Positions 1 through 7,134 of a DNA stretch of 14,192 nucleotides are shown piece by piece (position 1 is the stretch's first letter; every line of letters starts with the position of its first letter). The DNA comes from Oscillospiraceae bacterium (GTDB lineage: Bacteria > Bacillota > Clostridia > Oscillospirales > UBA929). The stretch lies in NCBI GenBank assembly GCA_031271325.1, contig JAISVY010000067.1:1-14192 (forward strand), written 5' to 3'. Position numbers and translations under genes: made by a program. The notes below the pieces were generated by a model. The model ran no database searches and was not told where the DNA came from. It saw nothing but the letters and a program-made list of their open reading frames with translations.

Positions 1-36
1 TCAAGCGAGCAAGCTCGCTCTTCGCCGCAGGCGCTT

Positions 37-134
37 TTGCGATGCCGCGCCACAGGCGCTCACGTCTGCGACGGCTGTTCGCAAGCGCTGCGCTCGTTCG
101 CCTTTCAGGCGAACACGCAATTTTCAACACTTCG
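37..134 (+). repeat. Dispersed hairpin repeat, copy 1
   Basis: Bases 76-134 match 4748-4806 at 58 of 59 positions; the only difference is at 117/4789. A shorter match (37-49 against 4724-4736, TTGCGATGCCGCG) precedes it, with an indel between the two. The core contains the hairpin GTTCGCC-TTTCA-GGCGAAC and ends with CAATTTTCAACACTTCG. Other small hairpins lie to the left: AGCGAG/CTCGCT at 4-19 and GCGCC/GGCGC at 47-59. The left inverted terminus seen in copy 2 is not visible, so this copy may be truncated or extend outside the window. Confidence 0.75.
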
Positions 135-169
135 ACCCTATATATTGCCCTGTTTTTCCCCTTATGGTC

Positions 170-198
170 AGTATACTGTATGAAGCAAGCAATGTCAA
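170..198 (-). promoter_or_regulatory. Strong sigma-A type promoter overlapping the mfd stop codon
   Basis: Read on the minus strand, TTGACA (193-198) is followed by a 17-base spacer and TATACT (170-175), a near-perfect housekeeping promoter. The TGA stop of mfd (195-197) lies inside the -35 box. Transcription would start near 163 and run left out of the window, through a copy of the hairpin repeat. The gene it serves is not in the window. No RNA gene or ribosome-binding site could be recognised in bases 1-160. Confidence 0.6.
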
Positions 199-3100
199 GC
201 GTTAACCGTTTTCTCCCCGTAGGCTTCCACCAACTTACCGGCGGCTGACAGCACATCCTCGCCGCTGACCAGTTTAAGAGAGAGGTGCGGTTCGTTGCCC
301 GCCGAGAAGAGAATTCTGCCTTTGTATTCCGGCAGACCGCACAGCCGCGCCACCCGCGAAAAGTCCGGCTTATCCGTCCGCGCGAGCAGCCGCCCGCCTT
401 TTTGGGCAAGCTCGCAGAAGCCGTGCCGCGAAGCCGCCGACCGCACCAGCGCCACTCGGATCAGGGTTACCGTCTCGTCCGGCGGGTCGCCGAAGCGGTC
501 GATCAGCTCCTCTGTCAGCTCGTCCGCCTCGTCGTTGTTCGTGACCGCCGCGATCCGCCGGTAGAAGTCCATGCGGATGCCGGCGTGGGCGATGTAATTC
601 TCCGGCAAGCCCGCCCGTACCGGAAGGTCGGCCAGGCAATCCACTTCGGGCCTGACCGTACCGCCCTGTTCCTCCAGCACGGCTTCCTCCAGCAAGCGGA
701 GATACATTTCGTACCCCACGCTCAGCATATGCCCCGACTGTTCCGCGCCCAGCAGATTTCCGGCGCCCCGGATCTCCAAGTCACGCATCGCGATCTTCAG
801 CCCAGACCCGAACTCCGCAAACTCCCGGATGGCCGAAAGGCGTTTCGCCGCCACCTCCTGCAGCACCTTCCCCCGGCGATAGGTGAGGTAGGCGAACGCG
901 TGGCGGTTGGAGCGCCCTACCCTGCCGCGTATCTGATGGAGCTGCGCCAGTCCCAGCTTGTCCGCGTCCTCGACGATCAGCGTGTTAACGTTCGGAATGT
1001 CCAGCCCCGCTTCTATAATCGTGGTGCAGACCAGCACCTGAATCTCGCCGTCCACCACCCGCCGCATAATATCGGACAGTTCGCCCTCTTTCATCTGCCC
1101 GTGCGCGGCGGCGACCGACACGTCGGGCAGGGTTCGGATCAGTTCCCCGGCGGCGCGGTCGATCGTCTCGACCCGGTTGTGCAGGTAGTATACCTGCCCG
1201 CCCCGCGACACCTCGCGCCGAATCGCGTCCGTCACCAGCGGCGCGTCGTGTTCCAGCACATATGTCTGCACCGGCGTACGGTCGCGGGGGGCTTCCTCGA
1301 TGGTGGACATATCGCGGATACCGGACAGCGCCATATGCAGGGTGCGCGGAATCGGCGTCGCCGTCAGCGTCAGCACGTCTACCTGCCGCGCCATCTCCTT
1401 CAGCCGCTCTTTGTGGGTCACGCCGAAACGCTGTTCTTCGTCAACGACCAGCAGCCCCAGGTTCGCGAATTTTATATCCTTTTGCAGCAGCTTGTGGGTA
1501 CCGATCACAAAGTCCAGCTGCCCGGAACGCAGTTTCTTCTTGATCGCCGTCACCTGCGCCGGGGTGCAGAAACGGCTCAGCACCTCCACCCGCACCGGAT
1601 ATCCGGCGAAACGGCGGGCTGCCGTCTGCCCGTGCTGCTGCGCGAGCACCGTCGTCGGCACCAGCATCGCCGCCTGTTTGCCCGACAGCACGCACTTCAT
1701 CACCGCGCGGAGCGCCACCTCGGTTTTGCCGAATCCGACGTCACCGCAGAGCAGACGGTCCATCGGCGTTTTGCTCTGCATGTCGCCCTTGATCTCGGCG
1801 GCGCAGCGGAGCTGGTCGTCCGTTTCCTCATATTCAAACGCCTCTTCAAAACCCGCCTGCCAATCGTCGTCCGGCTGGAACGCGAAACCCTCGCGCCTCT
1901 TCCGCTCGGCATACAGTTTAACCAGTCCCGCCGCCAGCTCTTTCGCGGCGGCTTTGGCGCGGGCTTTGGTTTTCGCCCACTCGGTGCCGCCCAGCTTATT
2001 CAGCCGCGCGACGGTCTCTTCTCCGCCGCCGATGTATTTGCTGACCAAATGCAGCTGCGTCACCGGCACAAACAGCGTATCGGTGCCGGCGTAAGCCAGT
2101 TTGATATAGTCGCGCTTCATCCCGTCTGTGACGATCGGAACGATACCGATAAACCGACCGATGCCGTGGTGCTCGTGTACCACCAAATCGCCCGGGGAGA
2201 GGTCGGCATACGAGACGAGCCTCTTCTTGTTTTTTCCCATCTTCACCGTGCGGGAAACGGAGCGTTTGGGCGCTTGCTGCCCCTCGGTTAAAACGGCCAG
2301 CCGGATCGACGGGATCTCCAGCCCCGCCGACAGCGTACCCGCACAGATGGCGACATGCCCCGGAGGCGGCAGGTTTTGTATCCCAAGCGCGGACGGGATC
2401 CCCTTCTCCCGCAGCAGCTCTTCAAGGTGTTTCGCGTGCCGGTCGGTCGGCACGAACACGGTCACCCGATAAGCGCCGTCGCGGTAGTGCGCGATGTCGC
2501 CCGCCGCCGTTTCGAGACTCGCGCCGAAGGAAGGCAATTGCTTTACACCGATTGTCATCATCGCGTGCGGACGCAGCGGGTAGCTCTGCGCGAGAAACAA
2601 GTCCAGCATCACGCAGTCACGCTTTTCCAGCGCACGCCAGAGGTCGATGTCGTCAATCCCCGGGCTCGGTTTATCCCCCTTATCGCCGTCCGGTGTTGGC
2701 TCATGCAGTTTGGACAGCAACCCGTTCTCTCCGTGTTCTAAGAGGCGTTCCATCTCCTCCCGCCAAAGCCAAAGGGTATGGTTTATTCTTGTTTCCGTCC
2801 GCCCCTGTTCGGAGATAAACACCACCGCCCCGCGCGGCAGGTAGTCCAGCGCGGTATATACCTCCCGCGCCAGCTGCGGCTCGCGGCAGGGCAGCAGCAG
2901 ACAGGAACTCAGCGGCTCGGTGCGCAGCTGACTTTCCGGGTCAAACGAGCTTACGGTATCCACCTCGTCGCCGAAAAATTCGATGCGCACCGGCGCGGGC
3001 ATTCCCGGGGAAAACACGTCTACGATACCGCCGCGTACCGAAAACTGACCGGTCCCCTCCACCTGATCGCTGCGGGTATAGCCGCTTTCAACCAGCAAAC

Positions 3101-3548
3101 GGGGCAGGTCTTTGACCTCCTGTTCCGGTTTGAGCAGCAGGGTTTGGCTTTGCAGGGTTTCTGGTGAATGTGTGCATTGCATAAACGCGTCGGCGGTCGC
3201 GACGACGATCGGAGCCGTCCCTTCTATCATCCGCCGCAGCACCGGCAGACGGGCGTGTTCCCATTCGCGCGACATCGTATCGAGCAGCGAAAATTCGCGG
3301 CACGGCAGAATCAACGCCTCCTCTTCGCAGAGGAGGGCGCAGTCGGCGGCGATATGCGCCGCCTCGGCTTCGTCGGGGCAGAGCGCCACAACCGGACGAC
3401 CTGTTTCCCGCCTGACCGCCGCAATTAAATATGCTTTATGGACAGCCGAAAGCCCGCCCATCGCCACCGGGCACCCCCGGTTTTTGATGCGCGAAAGCAG
3501 TTCCTGCGCTTCGGGCATTGCCCAAAACGCCTCACAGAGCGCTCGCAA
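195..3548 (-). CDS. mfd: Transcription-repair coupling factor Mfd
   Basis: Mfd is a DNA translocase that displaces RNA polymerase stalled at DNA lesions and recruits UvrA for nucleotide excision repair. At 1117 residues it is close to full length for the family. Visible parts are a UvrB-like N-terminal region (about 1-340), the CarD-like RNA polymerase-interaction domain (about 447-510, SPGDLVVHEHHGIGRF), Walker A GDVGFGKTE (602-610), motif II DEEQ (703-706), motif III TATPIPRT (729-736), motif VI QIRGRVGRSNR (872-882) and the TRCF C-terminal domain (about 965-1065). The listed start is a TTG (3546-3548) three bases after pth, with only a weak upstream GGGGG. An in-frame ATG at 3516-3518 (codon 11) is a plausible alternative. 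It is the last gene of the glmU(C)-pth-mfd cluster, and no motif is missing. Confidence 0.97.
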   Translation of the reverse strand: MRALCEAFWAMPEAQELLSRIKNRGCPVAMGGLSAVHKAYLIAAVRRETGRPVVALCPDEAEAAHIAADCALLCEEEALILPCREFSLLDTMSREWEHARLPVLRRMIEGTAPIVVATADAFMQCTHSPETLQSQTLLLKPEQEVKDLPRLLVESGYTRSDQVEGTGQFSVRGGIVDVFSPGMPAPVRIEFFGDEVDTVSSFDPESQLRTEPLSSCLLLPCREPQLAREVYTALDYLPRGAVVFISEQGRTETRINHTLWLWREEMERLLEHGENGLLSKLHEPTPDGDKGDKPSPGIDDIDLWRALEKRDCVMLDLFLAQSYPLRPHAMMTIGVKQLPSFGASLETAAGDIAHYRDGAYRVTVFVPTDRHAKHLEELLREKGIPSALGIQNLPPPGHVAICAGTLSAGLEIPSIRLAVLTEGQQAPKRSVSRTVKMGKNKKRLVSYADLSPGDLVVHEHHGIGRFIGIVPIVTDGMKRDYIKLAYAGTDTLFVPVTQLHLVSKYIGGGEETVARLNKLGGTEWAKTKARAKAAAKELAAGLVKLYAERKRREGFAFQPDDDWQAGFEEAFEYEETDDQLRCAAEIKGDMQSKTPMDRLLCGDVGFGKTEVALRAVMKCVLSGKQAAMLVPTTVLAQQHGQTAARRFAGYPVRVEVLSRFCTPAQVTAIKKKLRSGQLDFVIGTHKLLQKDIKFANLGLLVVDEEQRFGVTHKERLKEMARQVDVLTLTATPIPRTLHMALSGIRDMSTIEEAPRDRTPVQTYVLEHDAPLVTDAIRREVSRGGQVYYLHNRVETIDRAAGELIRTLPDVSVAAAHGQMKEGELSDIMRRVVDGEIQVLVCTTIIEAGLDIPNVNTLIVEDADKLGLAQLHQIRGRVGRSNRHAFAYLTYRRGKVLQEVAAKRLSAIREFAEFGSGLKIAMRDLEIRGAGNLLGAEQSGHMLSVGYEMYLRLLEEAVLEEQGGTVRPEVDCLADLPVRAGLPENYIAHAGIRMDFYRRIAAVTNNDEADELTEELIDRFGDPPDETVTLIRVALVRSAASRHGFCELAQKGGRLLARTDKPDFSRVARLCGLPEYKGRILFSAGNEPHLSLKLVSGEDVLSAAGKLVEAYGEKTVNA

Positions 3549-3551
3549 GAA

Positions 3552-4112
3552 TCAAAGACCCCCATTATAAAGATTCATTGCCGGTTCGATGCCTTTTGAA
3601 AGGATGCATTCCGCCGCGTCGGCGGCGCGGGGGACGGCGCTTTCCAGCACGTTGCGCTCGGAAGCCGGAACGGCGCCGGTGACCCAATCGGTCAGCGGGA
3701 TCTCCGGCGGCGGCGGTCCTATGCCGATTTTAACCCGCAGGAAGCGGTCGGTCTGTAAGTGGTAGAGGATGTCCTTGATGCCGTTGTGCCCGCCGTCGGA
3801 ACCGCTCGCGCGGATACGCAGCTTCCCCGGCGGCAGCGCCGCGTCGTCATGGATGACGATCACCCGCTCCGGCGGCAGCTTGTAAAACGCGGCGGCGTCG
3901 CGCACCGCCTGCCCCGATAGGTTCATAAACGTTTGCGGCTTGAGCAGAAGGAGATTGCCGTCCGCTGCGTACACGCCGTGGAACTTGAGTTTTTTGACCT
4001 TCACGCCGCGTCGCCGCGCCAGCTCGTCCACCGTCCAAAACCCGACGTTGTGCCGGGTTTTTTCGTAGCGTTCGCCGGGGTTCCCAAGCCCCGCGATCAA
4101 GAACTCAACCAT
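3552..4112 (-). CDS. pth: Peptidyl-tRNA hydrolase
   Basis: Pth cleaves peptidyl-tRNAs released prematurely from ribosomes and so recycles tRNA; it is a cytosolic, usually essential enzyme. The 186-residue protein has the family motifs in order: GLGNPG (8-13, N11), TRHNVGF with the catalytic His21, FMNLSG with N64, HDD with D89 followed by LPPGKLR, and GGHNG with N110. These correspond to E. coli N10, H20, N68, D93 and N114. The ATG overlaps the end of the upstream acetyltransferase gene by 8 bases (shared ATGGTTGA). No good Shine-Dalgarno is visible, so translational coupling to that gene is likely. mfd follows after three bases. The arrangement resembles the glmU-prs-pth-mfd cluster known from Firmicutes, here without prs. 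Confidence 0.97.
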   Translation of the reverse strand: MVEFLIAGLGNPGERYEKTRHNVGFWTVDELARRRGVKVKKLKFHGVYAADGNLLLLKPQTFMNLSGQAVRDAAAFYKLPPERVIVIHDDAALPPGKLRIRASGSDGGHNGIKDILYHLQTDRFLRVKIGIGPPPPEIPLTDWVTGAVPASERNVLESAVPRAADAAECILSKGIEPAMNLYNGGL

Positions 4113-4665
4113 TCCGTTTTTTTACCCAGCCTTCTTTGTTGGTCTGACGCGAGCGCGCTATGGCGAGCGCTCCGGGCGGTACATCTTCGGTAATTGTGGA
4201 GCCGGCGGCGGTATACGCGCCTTCCCCAACCGTGACCGGCGCGACGAGGTTTGTGTTGCAGCCGATAAACGCGCCGTTTTCGATCACGGTGCGGTGCTTG
4301 CCCTTGCCGTCGTAGTTGCTCGTGATCGCGCCGCAGCTGAAGTTGACGTTTTCGCCCACGTCGCTGTCGCCGATATACGCCAAATGCCCTGCGTGGGTTC
4401 CGTCACCCAGAGCGCTGTTCTTCAGCTCGACGAACGCGCCCGCTTTAACCTTATTTCCGAGCGTAACGTCCGGGCGGATGTGTGTAAAGGGTCCTATCTC
4501 ACACCCTTCGCCGATCACGGCGCGTTCGGAAATCACCACGAACGGGCGGATCACCGTGCCGCGCCCGATCACAGCGTCCGGCGCGATAAACGTCGTCGCG
4601 GGGTCGGTTACGGTTACCCCGTTATCGATGTGCTTTCGGATGGTTGCGCCGCGTTCTTCTGTCAC
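4105..4665 (-). CDS. glmU: Stand-alone GlmU C-terminal acetyltransferase (left-handed beta-helix)
   Basis: This 186-residue protein matches only the C-terminal half of bifunctional GlmU, which acetylates glucosamine-1-phosphate on the way to UDP-GlcNAc for peptidoglycan. Hexapeptide repeats run through most of it. Active-site neighbourhoods of E. coli GlmU are present: THIRPD (R333), FVELKNS (K351), [11 protein letters not shown] (H363, Y366), [11 protein letters not shown] (N386, K392) and ALAIARSRQ (R440). The N-terminal uridylyltransferase half of about 250 residues is absent. I chose the GTG at 4663-4665 because GCGGGAGG (4673-4680) lies seven bases upstream. An in-frame ATG at 4740 exists but lies inside the repeat, and the added residues look unlike GlmU. 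It overlaps pth by 8 bases. It could be a genuine one-domain enzyme or a decayed remnant; its intact motifs favour function. Confidence 0.88.
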   Translation of the reverse strand: MTEERGATIRKHIDNGVTVTDPATTFIAPDAVIGRGTVIRPFVVISERAVIGEGCEIGPFTHIRPDVTLGNKVKAGAFVELKNSALGDGTHAGHLAYIGDSDVGENVNFSCGAITSNYDGKGKHRTVIENGAFIGCNTNLVAPVTVGEGAYTAAGSTITEDVPPGALAIARSRQTNKEGWVKKRNG

Positions 4666-4700
4666 GTTAAAACCTCCCGCTTGAACAGTGAACAGGGGCA

Positions 4701-4801
4701 TGTTGAAAATTGCCCGCTCCGGCTTGCGATGCCGCGGCATAGCCGCCTGTTCGCAAGCGCTGCGCTCGTTCGCCTTTCAGGCGAACACTCAATTTTCAAC
4801 A
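4701..4801. repeat. 101-bp inverted-repeat element (MITE-like), copy 2 of the hairpin repeat
   Basis: The element is bounded by perfect 12-bp inverted termini, TGTTGAAAATTG (4701-4712) and CAATTTTCAACA (4790-4801). Inside are the hairpin GTTCGCC-TTTCA-GGCGAAC (4768-4786) and the palindrome-rich GCAAGCGCTGCGC. The stretch 4748-4806 is repeated at 76-134 with one mismatch. It ends 35 bases before the GTG start of the truncated glmU. No target-site duplication is obvious and there is no ORF inside. It could be a MITE, a REP/BIME-like element, or a structured repeat of another kind. Confidence 0.7.
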
Positions 4802-4812
4802 CTTCGTTTAGA

Positions 4813-4840
4813 TAACAGCTTAGAACGAGAGAAACAGTCC
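4813..4840 (+). repeat. 28-bp dispersed motif, copy A
   Basis: This stretch (starting TAACAGCTTAGAACGAGAGA) matches 6885-6912 at 25 of 28 positions. Both copies lie in minus-strand intergenic gaps and both sit near GTTAAC-type motifs; here the neighbour is GGTAACTGTTAACTG at 4866-4880. Confidence 0.7.
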
Positions 4841-4885
4841 AGCTGTCTGACTGTATCTGTACACTGGTAACTGTTAACTGCCATC

Positions 4886-4934
4886 AGCCGCCTGTTCGCA
4901 AGGGTTGCGCCCGTTTTCGTTCGGCTTCGCCGAA
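4886..4934 (+). repeat. Degenerate second copy of the hairpin repeat in the same gap
   Basis: AGCCGCCTGTTCGCAAG (4886-4902) is identical to 4741-4757 in the inverted-repeat element, followed by a diverged TTGCGCCCGTT. The hairpin position is taken by a different perfect stem, TTCGGC-TTC-GCCGAA (4920-4934). No T-tract follows the stem on either strand, so I do not call it a terminator, although it lies 31 bases past the ABC gene's stop. The rest of the 4666-4965 gap contains no gene. Confidence 0.55.
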
Positions 4935-4965
4935 GGAAACTTGGATTTTAAGAGCGTCTCAATTT

Positions 4966-6807
4966 TTATCCCAGCACCTTTGTCTCAATCTCTTCTTCAA
5001 ATTGCCGGGTGTATAACTCATAATAGTGCCCGCGTGACCGCAAAAGTTCCTTATGCGTGCCGCGTTCGATAATTTTTCCGTTTTGCACCACCAGAATGAT
5101 GTCGGCGGTGCGGATCGTCGAGAGGCGGTGGGCGATGACAAAGCTGGTGCGCCCTTTGAGCAGATGCGCGACAGCCCTCTGGATCAGGATTTCCGTTTCG
5201 GTGTCGATGCTGGAAGTCGCTTCGTCAAGGACAAAGATGCGCGGGTTCGCGAGCACCGCGCGGGCGAACGAAATGAGCTGCTTTTCGCCGGTGGACAGGC
5301 GGTCGCCGCCCTCGCCGACATCGGAATCCAAACCGTTCTCTAACTTTTCGATCACCTTGTCGGCGGAAACCAGCTTCGCCGCCGCCTCGACCTCTTCGTC
5401 CGTCGCGTCCAGCCGCCCGTAACGGATGTTTTCGCGCACCGTCCCGGAGAACAGATGCGGGCTTTGCAGCACATAGCCGATCGAGCTGTGCAGCCAGAGC
5501 TGGCTGCGTTCGCGGCTGTCACGCCCGTCGATCAGCACCGCGCCTTCGGTCGGTTCGAAGAAACGGCAAACGAGGTTGACCAGCGTGGATTTCCCCGCCC
5601 CGGTTTCACCCACAATCGCGACATACGTACCGGCGGGAATCGTCAGCGAAAAATGTTCCAACACGTTTTCGGTGCCGTCGGGGTAACGGAAGGTGACATC
5701 GCGGAACTCGATGCCGCCCGTGATCGGCTCCCAGTTTTCCCGCTTGGGGTTGAAGCTGTCGCCGTATACCTCGGTGACCTCCGGGCTGTCTGTGATGTCC
5801 GGCTCGTGTTCCAACAAACCGGTTACCCGCTCGATGTTGACCTGCGTCGCGATAAACTCCGAAACGGTGTGAGCGATCTGCGAAATCGGTTCAAAGATGC
5901 TGGTGGTATAGCTCATAAATGCCGACAGCAGACCGATTGAAAGCCCGAACGCGGTGAAAGACCCGCCGAGCAGCCAGCTCCCGCCCTGCGACAACACAAA
6001 CGCCGCCGCCAGTGAACCGATAAACATGATCAGCGGTCCGAACAGACCGCGCATCCACGCGATCCGGGTTGCGTTGCGTTTCAGGTCGCCGGTGACGGCG
6101 CGGAACTCGGTGTTGTTCTGCTCTTCTATTACCAGCGTCTTGGTGGTGCGCGCGCCGGTGATGCCTTCGTTCATCGCGCCGGTCATCTGTGAGTTGATCT
6201 TGCGTACCACGCGGTTCAGACGCAGGATACGGCTTTGGAAAAACCATGTGGCAAAGATCAGCGGCGGCACGGTGCACAGCACGATCAGCGCCAGCCGCCA
6301 GTTGAGAAGAAACATCGACACAAACACGCCGATCGCGTACAAGAGCGACCAGCTCGTATCGATCAGCCCCCAGACCACCAGCTCACCGATCCGGCTGGTG
6401 TCGCTCATCGCGCGCGCCATCATGTAGCCCACCGGCGTGACGTTGTAGTAAGAAAAGGACAGCTTTTGCAAATGGTTGAACACGGCGCTCCGCAGCGATT
6501 CGCTGATGCGCACCTCGATCTGCGTCCCCGCCTTGACAAACAGGTAAACCCCGAACGCCTGCGCCAGCGCCATCCCGCAGGAGAGCGCGATAAACGGCCA
6601 CATGCCTTCCATGGTTCGCGGGCGGATGAAGTTGTCGATGATATACGCCGAGAGCAGCGGGATGAACACGTCGATCAACGCGACCATCATCATAAATCCC
6701 GCGACCGATAGGATATGTCTGCGGTGCGGCTTGATAAACGGCCACATCTTCCCCCACATTTTGGGCGTAAACGGTTTGTTATAGTCAAAGTCCTCAGAAT
6801 ACGTCAT
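4966..6807 (-). CDS. ABC exporter half-transporter (fused membrane and ATPase domains)
   Basis: This is a 613-residue type IV (multidrug/lipid exporter-like) ABC half-transporter acting at the cytoplasmic membrane. The N-terminal half carries about six hydrophobic helices (residues 30-330). The ATPase domain follows with FRYPDGTENVL (A-loop region, about 373), Walker A GETGAGKST (400-408), Q-loop VLQSPHLFSGT (Q448), signature LSTGEKQ (504-510), Walker B IFVLDEATS (524-532, glutamate present) and H-loop IAHRLST (H560). All catalytic residues are intact, although the signature departs from LSGGQ as in the TM288/LmrD-like branch. That branch usually acts as a heterodimer with a neighbouring partner, and no second ABC gene is adjacent. 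The ATG has GAGGAG five bases upstream. The substrate cannot be predicted. Confidence 0.95.
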   Translation of the reverse strand: MTYSEDFDYNKPFTPKMWGKMWPFIKPHRRHILSVAGFMMMVALIDVFIPLLSAYIIDNFIRPRTMEGMWPFIALSCGMALAQAFGVYLFVKAGTQIEVRISESLRSAVFNHLQKLSFSYYNVTPVGYMMARAMSDTSRIGELVVWGLIDTSWSLLYAIGVFVSMFLLNWRLALIVLCTVPPLIFATWFFQSRILRLNRVVRKINSQMTGAMNEGITGARTTKTLVIEEQNNTEFRAVTGDLKRNATRIAWMRGLFGPLIMFIGSLAAAFVLSQGGSWLLGGSFTAFGLSIGLLSAFMSYTTSIFEPISQIAHTVSEFIATQVNIERVTGLLEHEPDITDSPEVTEVYGDSFNPKRENWEPITGGIEFRDVTFRYPDGTENVLEHFSLTIPAGTYVAIVGETGAGKSTLVNLVCRFFEPTEGAVLIDGRDSRERSQLWLHSSIGYVLQSPHLFSGTVRENIRYGRLDATDEEVEAAAKLVSADKVIEKLENGLDSDVGEGGDRLSTGEKQLISFARAVLANPRIFVLDEATSSIDTETEILIQRAVAHLLKGRTSFVIAHRLSTIRTADIILVVQNGKIIERGTHKELLRSRGHYYELYTRQFEEEIETKVLG

Positions 6808-6855
6808 AGATTCTCCTCATTTTGGTGTCTGCCCAATATCTGTCACTCCCGCTCC

Positions 6856-6912
6856 TTAACAGTTAACAACGAACAGTTAACAGTTAACAGCTAAAAACGA
6901 GAGAAACTGTCC
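6856..6912 (+). repeat. GTTAAC-motif cluster and 28-bp motif, copy B
   Basis: CAGTTAAC occurs three times within about 30 bases (6860-6888), and the run continues into the 28-bp motif at 6885-6912, which matches 4813-4840 at 25 of 28 positions. It lies 49 bases or more upstream of the ABC transporter start. It could be decayed mobile-repeat sequence or repeated protein-binding sites; nothing visible decides between them. Confidence 0.55.
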
Positions 6913-7041
6913 GTAGGGGAGGCGTTATGCCTCCCGCAATACCTGCGCCGGGGGATGTTCGCACATCGAAGGATGTACAGGTACCGGGGGATGTTCGCAC
7001 GCCGGGGGATGTTCACGGCGCGCCGGGGTCGTCGCGCCCTA
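6913..7041. repeat. Inverted-ended repeat block with four 18-bp tandem units
   Basis: The block starts GTAGGG (6913-6918) and ends CCCTAC (7036-7041). At the left end is the hairpin GGGAGGC-GTTAT-GCCTCCC (6917-6935), and at the right end GGCGCG/CGCGCC (7017-7038). Between them, four units with an exact 18-base period start at 6948, 6966, 6984 and 7002. Units 1 and 3 share CCGGGGGATGTTCGCAC, unit 4 lacks one base of it, and unit 2 is diverged. The 6808-7134 gap holds no gene that I can support. Confidence 0.6.
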
Positions 7042-7134
7042 CTATCTAGCGGGAACACGAGGTTTATAGAGCTTCTTCATTTGACAACTCGCGCCTGCGG
7101 CGCTTCGGACAGAAAAGGGGTTGTCCGGCAGCTC

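Noticed and set aside
285..2291. Long plus-strand open frame of 668 codons antisense to mfd
   Set aside because: It is a GC-driven shadow of mfd: the composition is His/Arg/Gln-rich, there are no domains and no ribosome-binding site, and mfd is unambiguous on the other strand.
4666..4740. 25-codon N-terminal extension of the GlmU acetyltransferase from an ATG at 4740
   Set aside because: It reads through the inverted-repeat element and lacks GlmU similarity, while the GTG at 4665 has GCGGGAGG seven bases upstream.
4920..4934. Hairpin TTCGGC-TTC-GCCGAA as a terminator of the ABC gene
   Set aside because: No T-tract follows on the minus strand (the next bases are CGAAAACGG), so an intrinsic terminator is not supported.
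6948..7019. CRISPR array
   Set aside because: The 18-bp units are contiguous, with no unique spacers between them, and there are no cas genes in the window.
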